This document shows, piece after piece, positions 49,800 through 59,358 of a DNA stretch of 64,000 nt. Below the pieces are notes generated by a model. That model was not told the origin of the DNA. It saw only the letters and a program-made list of their open reading frames with translations, and made no database searches. The DNA lies in contig NW_001865045.1 in the NCBI RefSeq assembly GCF_000002865.3, positions 62,261-126,260 on the forward strand, in the 5' to 3' direction. The translations under genes were made by a program, and so were the position numbers. Source of the stretch: Monosiga brevicollis MX1 (Eukaryota; Opisthokonta; Choanoflagellata; Craspedida; Salpingoecidae). Position 1 is the stretch's first letter. Each line of letters starts with the position of its first letter.

Positions 49800-52700
49800 A
49801 TGGGCCGCTACCAATCGTGCTCGGCGGCTGCCGTCCTTATTGCACTGACGGCCACACTCTGCGTCGTCACTGCCGACAATCTCATGGTTGACCATGACAA
49901 GCAGAGTCAACCCTTACATGCCATCGGTGGCCTCTCAGGTCCGTTGCTACACGCTTTCCCTACCTGCAATCTCTGCTGCACATGTGCACTCGACAACCGC
50001 CAGAATGGCTGTCCTCTTACTCACCCGCATGTGCTTGGCTCGTGCGGCGCACACATCTGGGGGCGGGGGGCATTGTCTTCAAAGGAGGCGGGGCGACGAC
50101 TCGACTCCTGGTCGACTACGTCGAGCCGGCCCGCACCCAAATCCTTGATTACCTCTTTGTCCCCAACTTTGGCGCCTCCCTACAGCTCCTCAAGGTGGAA
50201 ATTGGTGGTGATTCGCAGGTTGGTCGACATGCATGAACTAAAACACGCGTACACGCACACGTGGATAGCGCTATCGCCTCCCCTGCCGACCCGGCTCACC
50301 CCTTGGCCAACCCCCAACCCCCAACCCCACCTCCTTTCTCAGTCTACGGACGGTACCGAGTCCAGCCACATGCACTCGCCTGATGATCTCGACTATCAGC
50401 GCGGCTACGAATGGTGGCTCATCCAGGAAGCCAAGAAACGCAACCCCGACATCAAGATCTATGGCCTGGTACGTGTTAGACGCGTCTTTCATTGACCCAC
50501 CCTAGCCCGCTTGAATGCGGCCCACCGCCCCCTCCCCATGCTCGCGCGCCCACTCGCCTCAATTTCCTTTGATTTCTTTGTAGCCTTGGGCTTTTCCTGG
50601 CTGGGTTGGCGAGGGCTCCGGCTCACCCTTTCAATACCCCAATCTGACTGCCAACTACATTACCAAGTGGGTTGATGGTGCCAAGTACACGTACGGCTTT
50701 GATGTCGACTACATTGGTGTCTGGAACGAGCGCAGCTCAGACTCCACCTACGTTCAAACCCTGCGCAAATTTCTCGACGAGGCCGGCTACAACAACACCA
50801 AGATTGTCGCTCGCGACGGTGGCGCTGACATTTGTGATGACCTCGCCAAGGATCCTGACTACAACGCGGCCGTCGACATTATCGGTCTCCATTACCCCTC
50901 TGATTACTCAAACTACTCCACCTGCTACAACCTGAGCAAGCCCATCTGGGCCTCGGAGGAGTCCAGCTCCTATGACGATCTGAACGGCGCTGCTTGCTGG
51001 GGTCGTATCATCACCTCTCACTGGGCCCTGTCCAAGATGACCGGTACGCTTGTGGGCGCTCCACCCCTCCACCGACCACCGAGTCCCCCTCCCCCCCATT
51101 CTTGCATCCACTTTTTTGACTCACCCATAATGTCTCTTGCTTCTTGCCTCTGGCCTCTGGCCTCTGGCCACTTGCCTCTGGCATAGCGAGCATCATGTGG
51201 AATCTCGTTGGTACGACTCGTTCCACCCTCTCCAAGGGCGCGGCCTCTGCTCGCCTCAATCCCTCACCTCGTTCGCCTCTGCTTGCCAGGCTCCTACCTG
51301 CACGGTACCAACTGGTATGCCTCCTCGATGATGACGGCCGTGGAGCCCTGGTCGGGTCACTATGAAGTCAACCCCGTCATCTGGGCCACCGCCCATGTAA
51401 CGCAGTTCACCAAGGCAAGCTCGCTCTTGGACCCAGCAACCCAGCAACCCACTTTTCACAAGGAACTGACGCTTCCTCCTGCCCCACAGATTGGCTGGAT
51501 GTACCTTGAAGATGGCTCTGGCTCGGGCCAGCTGCCTCAAGGTGGCTTTTATGTAGGTTTTCCGCACGCATACAAGCCCCGAAGCGGAAATAGCTCCCCT
51601 CCGTGTCCATGAACCATGCTCATGCCACCCCTGCGGGCCCACAGGTTACCCTGGTGGACCCAGAGAGCAACGATTTCACGATTAACGTTGTCAAGATTGA
51701 TGAGGACCACGCTCCTTGCACTCGCCCCTCCCTGCCCTCGTTCAACGTGTCCGAGGAGACAGTCACGTTTCAGCTGGCCGCCAACATGAACGCCCCTGAA
51801 ACCCTCGCCGTGTGGTACTCCAACTTTGAAAACTACACAGATGATGCTCCGATTTTTGAGCGCCAGGCCGACGTGGCGGTAGGATCGGATGGCACCTTCC
51901 AGCTGCATGTGCCCATTGGAGCCATGTACACCATCTCAACCATCAAGAACGGCCCGCAAAAGGGCTCCCATGGCACACCACCGGCCTCGCAGCCCGCCAT
52001 GCCCCTCCCCATCAAGGACTCTTTCAATGCTTACCCCGAGTCCCAGGAGGCACGTTGGTGGTCAGATCAAATCGGCGCCTTTGAAGTGCACCCGGCAACC
52101 GACACCAAGCACACCTCCTCCATCATGCGCCAAATGGTGCCGGAGCTCCCCATTGGCTGGTCGGATCATGGCAGCAATGGCCCCGTGACCATCACGGGCA
52201 TGCGCGAGTGGCAGGATCTCCGCGTCACCATTTCCGCTTGGATTCCCAACAACGCCAATGATACAGCCGCCTGCGTGGGCACGCGCCTGGATCAGTCCTG
52301 GGCCAACGGCATTGCCTTTTGCATCTACACCTCTGGCAACTACACTCTCTCCATTGGTGGGCCCCAACAAGCTACGGGCTATCCGGACAACGTCGTTGCG
52401 TCAGGCACCGTGCCCGGTGGTGTCAGTGCCGAGACCTGGTACACCATTGCCCTGGAAACCGTCGACACCAAGGCCAGTGCCTGGGTCAACAACAACTCGG
52501 TGTTCTCCGGTGTCACCGTCCGAAACATCGATACCGGATTTGCCGGGTTTGGCTCCAATCTTTGGAAGGCAGTTGAGTTTGATGACGTTCTCGTGGAGAA
52601 GGTGGGCAACCGCTGGAGTCCGCTACCCCACTGCAACGCCGATGCCGGAGCCGTCCTTGCCTTGGCCAACTGCACGGTCAATGCTGTCGTCGACGACGCC

Positions 52701-53054
52701 CAGCGCTTTGAGCTGTTGGCAGACTGGGGCCTACGTCACGTGGCCAGCGGTCTCTGCGCTCAGGCCTCCAACGCCACCGCGGGCGCCCAGCTTGTCCTGG
52801 CTCCCTGTGACCCGACCAACACGCTGCAGCAGCTCAAGAACGACTACACCAACATTCGCAACAGGGTCGTGCCCATGACTTTGCAGGCCGACACCAGCTT
52901 GGTGCTGGTGGGATTTGCCAATAACACTGTGACTGTTGCGGGCAACGGTGACTACGCCGCGTGGTCCTTCTTTCCCAACACCGGCGAGCTGCGTAACCAG
53001 TATGTTGCTAACACCGCCTACGGATTTCCCAAGTGCCTCACGGCCTGCCCGTGA
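49800..53054 (+). CDS. GALC: galactocerebrosidase (GH59) with C-terminal trefoil-like extension
   Basis: Lysosomal or secreted beta-galactosidase acting on galactosylceramide-type lipids. Exons 49800-49938, 50085-50218, 50343-50468, 50584-51043, 51187-51210, 51290-51414, 51490-51552 and 51645-53054 give 2481 bases, 826 residues. Signal peptide: about 1-25 ([20 protein letters not shown]). TIM barrel blocks: [41 protein letters not shown]. The acid/base Glu is in IGVWNERS (residue 182) and the nucleophile in IWASEESS (258). A lectin-like beta-sandwich matches human GALC to about residue 676. The last 150 residues are extra and resemble a degenerate ricin-type trefoil ([20 protein letters not shown]). 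The intron after 51414 begins with GC (AAG|GCAAGC). Confidence 0.95.
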
Positions 53055-53522
53055 TCCATCCCTCGCCGTAATTGATTGGTTTCTCGCAAAAGCTTGCCCG
53101 TGGAGGCTTGAACATCTGTCGTGATTTAACTATCGTCACACGTTTGGCTTGCCAGTTGGCCAGGTCTGTGCTCGACCACGTTGGAGATCAGAAGAGTCGA
53201 TGGGTTAAATGGAAATGGGTCAGGTGGACACTCAATTCTTCGGCACACAAATTGGAACGTCGCTTAGCGAGTTGCTGCATGACCTTGTCTTCACCCAAGA
53301 GCGGTGAGCCAAGTGCAGACCGAAACCAGAAACCGGAGCCAGGAAACAGACACAAAATGAAACCCCTGGTTGAACAGAAAAAGAAATTCAACGACAAACT
53401 CAAATTCATCATCATCACATCCAAATGACAGGTAGGAAGGAGAGAAGAGGAGCACCACGACGAGTTGACGCTGGCGCCCAGCTGCAAGAGCCGCGAGGGC
53501 TGTAGGTTTTGATCAGAATGCA
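53055..53522. other. convergent spacer
   Basis: 3' flanks of GALC and BRX1. No coding exon seen. Confidence 0.6.
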
Positions 53523-55691
53523 TTACTCATCATCCTCTTCGTCCTCCTCATCTTCATCAACTTCGACTTCTTCATCCTCATCCTCCTCATCCTCGTCGAC
53601 TTCAACCTCTTCCTCCTCGTCCTCGTCCTCATCAGCATTCGCCTGTCAAAGATTCAAAGTCCACCATGCAAGGTAAGCAGTCGACAAGCGCAATACCCAA
53701 AGCATCACCATGGATAAATGATACGTGGCCATGAACGCTATCACGTGTCCAGCAAAATGACTGACCTCACTGGCGTTGCGCGCTTGTGCCACAGCTTTTT
53801 CGGCGTCGCGAAACACGTTGATCACGTCGTCGCGGGTCTCTGGCACGCTGGCCAGGTGCTCGATGTGTTGCTCGCGGGCCATAACCTTGTTCTTGTACTT
53901 GGCCGCAGCCTCGTCCCGAAGCATGCTGCGCTGCATGTTTGGACTGACATAGTCGGCGTTTTCAAAGAGGGTCGGGCCGCCAAAGGTGCCCTCGAAGATG
54001 CGAATGACTTGGAGACAGAAACGCGGACCAATCTCAGTCAGGACCATTTCCGAATCCTTGCCAACCTTTCCAGGCTCCTTCCAAGTCACCTGGTAGTTGC
54101 GAAACCAGATGCGATCCTCCAGAATGGAGAAGCTGAAAATATGATCAACAAAGGCCTTGCTCTTGGGATGTTGGTTGGGTGTCGCAAATGTCTGTGCAAG
54201 CAAGCCAAGATTGACATGAGACCACGGCAAGATTGAGTGGAGACATGGCTCAACCAACGACTCAACGTGTAAAGTAAACGAGTGTAACTGCCCGTTAAAC
54301 CTCGAGACGGCATGGGGAAAAAAATCCGGTCAAGGAGTTATCAGACATTATTCGATATAGCACCGCGCGCTAGGCGGCTCACCGACGCAACTGGGTGCGC
54401 AAGCGAGCTGTCTCGGTGCAAAAGCATAGACACGAACACATGACAACACTTAGATTGGAAAAAAAAAAGGCGGGGGTTGAGGAGTGTATACCTGGAAAAG
54501 AATCTCCTTGAGTAGTTGATAGTGCGGCTGGCTGTCAAAAGCCTGACACAGGATGGAGTGAAGCGTCGAGAGAAATGCTTGTGAGCTTGACGCCTGGAAA
54601 GTCTGCCAAACAAGTGGCCTCGTGCGTGTAAGCGAGTTTGCGAGGCGAGCAACCCACTTGATCAAACTGCAGCAGAGGGCGCGAACCACGCAGGCAGTTG
54701 CCTGTCAACTTGAGCTCGCTCATGGTGTAGACTGAGGGAACCAGCCGGTGCCAGCGCCAACGTGAGGTACCACGCTGCGATATCAACAAGAAAGAAAGAG
54801 AGAACAAAAGGGGGATGGTTGGCATGGGTTGGTGAACGAAACGCACTGTCTGTGACCAGAAACTTGACTGAGGGGCCCATGGGCATCTTGCTCATCCACA
54901 TGTAGACGTCCTTCTTCTTGCGCATCTCGATGTAAATACAGTTGTTGCAGTTCTTCATTTCGCAAATCTGTGCACATTGACAGCCCAGGTGAGAGAAAGA
55001 TAGGCCTGCCGTGGATGGGCTGCGCAACGCGTGAGCTAGCTCAGAGCAAGGACGAAAGAAAAGCATGGTTCAAACCTCGGGCACAATCTCATTGAGACGA
55101 TCCTTGCGATCCATCTTGACATCCTTCTTGCTGTGTGGCATCAAAACGCGAAGCTATCGGGCCGGCCATTCATGCCATTTTCGATGAGTTTTTACAACAG
55201 AACGTTCTGGACAGCAGAGCAGTCGATTGGCTGGTGTTTTCAAAGTTTTCAAAGAAGGACACCTTGGCCAGGAATCGGAAGCGCCAATCAAGGCCCAGAC
55301 CAAACTCACGTCTTGAAGCAGGTGGCGGACTTGGAAGGAGATACCGCGCGACGAGAAGACGAGGGTACGTTGACGGTTGGTCCACTTGGGAAACGTGCGT
55401 TGGCTACGGTCCTTCATCTGCAAGTCCAACTTGGCAATCTTGGGCTGTGATAGCAACAAATACACAACCATGCACCAGAAAGAGGTCAGCACGAAAAGAG
55501 ATGGCTACCCCGACGTCTGCAACGACAGCTTGCCCGGTGAAGCTATCGCACCGCGTGGGCAAGCGGGCTTTCAGAGTGCACGACGGCTTTTCACGTACAT
55601 GAACGGCAGCATTGATATTCTCAACCATTTGATCCTCATCGCGCTTGGCAGCACGCTTGGCGTGCGCCCGGGCCTGATTGGGCTTGCCCAT
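53523..55691 (-). CDS. BRIX1: ribosome biogenesis factor BRX1 (Brix domain)
   Basis: Nucleolar 60S assembly factor. Eight exons (55691-55599, 55444-55310, 55153-55076, 54967-54847, 54731-54658, 54602-54492, 54191-53766, 53642-53523) sum to 1158 bases, 385 residues (human 353). Brix-domain blocks: RQRTLVFSSRGISFQVRHLL, LRVLMPHSKKDVKMDRKDRL, CEMKNCNNCIYIEMRKKKDV, MGPSVKFLVTD, ELKLTGNCLRGSRPLLQFD, HPKSKAFVDHIFSFSILEDR, IWFRNYQV, EIGPRFCLQVIRIFEGTFGG and PTLFENADYVSPN. The last exon encodes an almost pure Asp/Glu/Val tail of about 38 residues, unlike the basic C-terminus of animal BRIX1. Divergent from the gene at 55998. Confidence 0.95.
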
Positions 55692-55834
55692 GGCTGCGGT
55701 GAAGCTGCCCTGACTCTGCTACTTGCCCCCCCCGCCACCAACACCGAACCACCACCGCAAGAGCAAGGAACGACGCCGAAAAAAAAAATCAAGACATGTG
55801 CGTGCGCTCATGTGTGTGTTGTGTGTGTGTGTGT

Positions 55835-55930
<96 letters not shown>

Positions 55931-55997
55931 TCTGTGGTCAGAAGGAGATGTGACCAGCATTTTGTGCTGGCTGTACCTTCCACGAAGAAAAAAAAGG
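55692..55997. promoter_or_regulatory. divergent BRX1 spacer with CT run
   Basis: A 305-base spacer dominated by a GTGTGT run (55809-55834) and a CT run (55837-55931) on the sense strand of the plus-strand gene. A compact bidirectional promoter is inferred. Confidence 0.5.
55837..55931 (+). repeat. CT dinucleotide run
   Basis: Nearly perfect CT repeat of about 90 bases ending roughly 65 bases before the start codon at 55998. Confidence 0.95.
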
Positions 55998-57316
55998 ATG
56001 ATGATGATGCGAATGGCAGCGGCGGCGAGCCGGGCGACGGCGGCGGGTCAGACCGCTGTGCGCTCGGCTGCCATGGTGGGTTCGTTTGCGCGTATGAGCA
56101 CCATGCCGCAAATGACCCTGGCAATGGCGGAAAGCTTTGCTGAGGAACATCAGCGCTTCTTGAGCAACCCAAACATGGTCTACAGCCAGCAGCTCAATGC
56201 CATCAAGGTTGGCGCCTGTTGCTGTTGCTGGCGCTTTGCTACTGCTACTGCTACTGCTGCATCTTGTCAAACCTGCCACGGCGCCAGCGGCTTTGAACTG
56301 CCACACTGACATGCTTTGCGCCGGCCTCGCGCGTTTCTGTGAATTGATAGACGCAAATGGCAAGTCAGCCCACGAATGAAAAGTGGCAGGCCGCCGTGCA
56401 GGTCTACCTTGGATGCCAGGTAGGCTCGAACAACACCACGCGCCCCGAGGCTCCCGCTAACCCAAACACCGGACCCCTTACCTCCACCCACTCCGTGCTC
56501 TGAGCATTGGCCACAAGCACGTCTTACTACTCTAGTTGTGTCTGGCCCCGTCGTCAATGCCCTCACCCGTCCGCTATTGGCTTTCTGCGATTGCAGGTCA
56601 ATTGCATGATCAACTACGGGTTCCGCCCTGATGAGCAAGGTCTGCAGAACTTTACGGAGCAGTTCCAGCGCTTGCGCCAGAGCCAGGGTGCCGGTAGCTC
56701 CCTTTCGGCAGCCGTGCGCGAAACCTGGCATACCTTGCTTCAGGAGGCCTTTGACGTTGACACGGCTCAGCTCCCCTCTTTCACGGTTGAGCAAGCCCGT
56801 GACATTACCCGCGCCATTGGCCAAAAGCTGCAGAGCGACGCGTGCCACCAAGCCATTGACCGCGCCGTCGTACGTTACCTCTATCGCCCGCCGCTGCCCA
56901 CTTTCGACGAGCCCGTGCCCCTGGCACACTCGTTTCGCTGGTCCTCATGCTTTTTTTTTTGGCCACACCTCTCATCTGCCTAGGCCGACTTGAGCAGCAG
57001 CGCCACTGACCAGGACCGTCAGCGCGCTCTCCTGGGTGTCATCACCCCTATCCAGATGGAGGTGGCTTCATCTTTTGGTCTTGAGGGCGAGCAAGGTACG
57101 TGTTTGCCTGCACGTGATGTATCACCTCCACTCAGCCAGTGCTCTCCCCACTTATCATCCTTTTTGTGGACGGCCCTGCCTTTAGGCTATGTCAAGATGC
57201 AAGCCTTGTTGATGGTGCACAGCGACGATAGCACTGTACAGTACAATACCATGGCCGCCACCATGCCCCTCTTTACGCGCGCGGGCATCAACGTTGGTGG
57301 TGCTCCCACGGCTTGA
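55998..57316 (+). CDS. unrecognised protein, probable mitochondrial targeting peptide
   Basis: Five exons (55998-56207, 56351-56419, 56597-56869, 56984-57095, 57186-57316) sum to 795 bases, 264 residues. The N-terminus (MMMMRMAAAASRATAAGQTA then VRSAAMVGSFARM) is rich in Ala, Arg and Ser with no acids, a typical mitochondrial presequence. The mature part is helical: AMAESFAEEHQRFLSN, NEKWQAAVQVYLGCQVNCMI, LQNFTEQFQRLRQSQGAG, VEQARDITRAIGQKLQ. The end is MAATMPLFTRAGINVGGAPT. I recognise no family. Four tandem ATG codons offer alternative starts without changing the frame. Confidence 0.75.
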
Positions 57317-57824
57317 AGCCGATTCATACCAACCTGAGAATCAAAAGGTCCTACTACACCTCATCAACATATCAGCGCCTGAGACTGTTGCTTGCCCATC
57401 CCTTAACCCAAAAAGAAAAAGGATAGCGACAAAAGAAGAAAAAAAGAAACACAAACGCAGCCAGATACATCGAATCCGCTGTTGCTCCACAACGTTGCGG
57501 CCCTCTGAGCTGAACAGGGGCGCAACCATGGTCATGGGCTCAGACGTATCATTGGTGCGGCAGATAATTACATCAATATCGATCATGTCGATTGGTTGGC
57601 TGGGGCCGGTAGGTGAGGACACGCCGCCACGGGCGGCTACCGAGCGCAGCCAACGGATTCAAAGCAGGTTGAAGCAGAGGGAACACACAAATATACAGGC
57701 AGAGACAATCTAAAGCACACGGTGAATGAACGAAGACGGGCACGACTTGAGCTGGCATTGCTGTTCGAAATACGAGCGTGGTCTATCATCCTTAGTCGGG
57801 TCGAAATAGCAGTACGGGGCCTAT
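57317..57824. other. convergent spacer
   Basis: 3' flanks of the gene at 55998 and GINS3. Purine-rich near 57410-57450. No coding exon recognised. Confidence 0.6.
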
Positions 57825-58794
57825 TCAGCTGTTGAGCTGGCGCGTGACCGTCGCTTGGGAGACAGTGCCGCTGTACCGTGCCCGCTTATCCACTGGTTGA
57901 TGGTCGGCAGCGGGTGCAGCCAGAATGTGGTGCGCATGCCGGCGGACCCAACGCGTGTAGAGCTGATCATCGCGCCGTCCAGCCTGAAAGAGCTGCCGCT
58001 CCATGTGGTCCAAGCGCCGCTGTTGTGTTGATGTAAAGTCTTCCGTGGCATTTTGAGACAGTGCCAAGATTTTGGGATAGCGCACGCCGAATGCCTGGTC
58101 ACAAGGGCCAACACCCGCCCCCAAGTCGAACAGAAAATTACCGGATATGAGGCGAGCATGGGAACAGAGAAGGCATGACAGGTGTACCACGGCGCGTGGA
58201 CCTACGTGCTCCAGGTTGCGGGCCAGCTCTTCAGTCTGTGGCAGGTTCAGCCCTAGGATGCGCAAACCATAGCGATAAAAGTATGGACACCACTCGTAGA
58301 GGTTGATGACATCGGCGTCGGCCAGCAGCATGTTGCGATGCGCGCTGTTAAACACCCGCGGTAGTTTGAAAGATAGCATCTCGGGCGCCTGATAGCAAAG
58401 GGTAAAGCATCAAGACAAACGGTTAATCAAGCCGACCAGCGCAGGGACACGGACGACGCGGTGCCCGGGCGCAAGCCAAGCCCCCTCCGAGACGGATTTT
58501 CTTCAGCACCCGTACCTTCTCGCGAAGCTCCGGGATCATCCACAAGGGCAGCTCGAGGGAGGTGTGAGCGGGCAAGTGGCTGCCCTGGATGCTTGACCCT
58601 TTTAGAGGAGCCAGGTTGAAGCAGATGATCTCAGTTTCGCTCGGTACCTAAAGCACGATGCACCGCCGCCGACAAAGCCCAGACGGAAAGAAAAAACTGT
58701 TTGAGGGGTACCAGAGCTTGAACGCAGCCATTGGTGAGCAGGACCGTACCTTCTCCTCCTCCAGCAGGATATCATGAAGGTCAAAGTAAGACAT
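57825..58794 (-). CDS. GINS3: GINS complex subunit 3 (PSF3)
   Basis: Subunit of GINS, part of the CMG replicative helicase. Four exons, 58794-58750, 58647-58516, 58388-58206 and 58094-57825, sum to 630 bases, 209 residues (human 216). The start MSYFDLHDILLEEEK matches the family YxDIDDIL-EE opening. SHLPAHTSLELPLWM corresponds to the human KLELPLWLA block. LPRVFNSAHRNMLLADADVI, NLYEWCPYFYRYGLRIL, LPQTEELARNLEH and RRLDHMERQLFQAGRR follow in family order. Divergent from the photolyase. Confidence 0.9.
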
Positions 58795-59358
58795 GATGGA
58801 ACGGTCCAGTGGCTCCTCTTTTCCCCATTGGCAGAGCCAAGCTCAAGGCCCGATCTCCCCGCAACCCGCGAGCGAGCCCGTTGCTCCCCCAGCAGCTCAA
58901 CGAGAAAAACGTTTTTTCCTCTCTCGCTCTCCCGCTCTCTCTCGCTCACACACACACACACACACAACATCGAGAAGACGATAACGGCCAGTTCGTCTGA
59001 CATTTGCTTTGATTTTATCTGACATCTGACATTTAAGGGTGGGGTCTCGTTGGTTGTTCTTGCCATCTGGCGGGTTGATCTTGCGGTGCTCAAAAGATCG
59101 TGAACTGGCTGGAGCCCTTCCTTTCGCCTCGGGAATGGGGCCCCTTCACGACTGACTGATGGTAGGCGATGGGTGGGGTTGTTGCAGCCCTCCCTCCTGC
59201 GCATTGGGGAGAACCGAAGACGATGACCGCCAGCAGTAGCACGCGTGTCATCGGTCTGGCCGGCAATTTACTCGCAAGCGTGGCCACCGGTCAGAACCTG
59301 GTCCCGGCTCGCGTCTCGCCTGCTGTTTCTAGTGTCTTCTTGCCTCGAAGGCTATTAT
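58795..59358. promoter_or_regulatory. divergent GINS3 / CRY-DASH spacer with three TCTGACAT motifs
   Basis: TCTGACATTT at 58996-59005, TCTGACAT at 59018-59025 overlapping TCTGACATTT at 59025-59034, all on the CRY-DASH sense strand about 325-365 bases before its start. A CT then CA stretch lies at 58918-58966. Shared promoter inferred. Confidence 0.5.
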
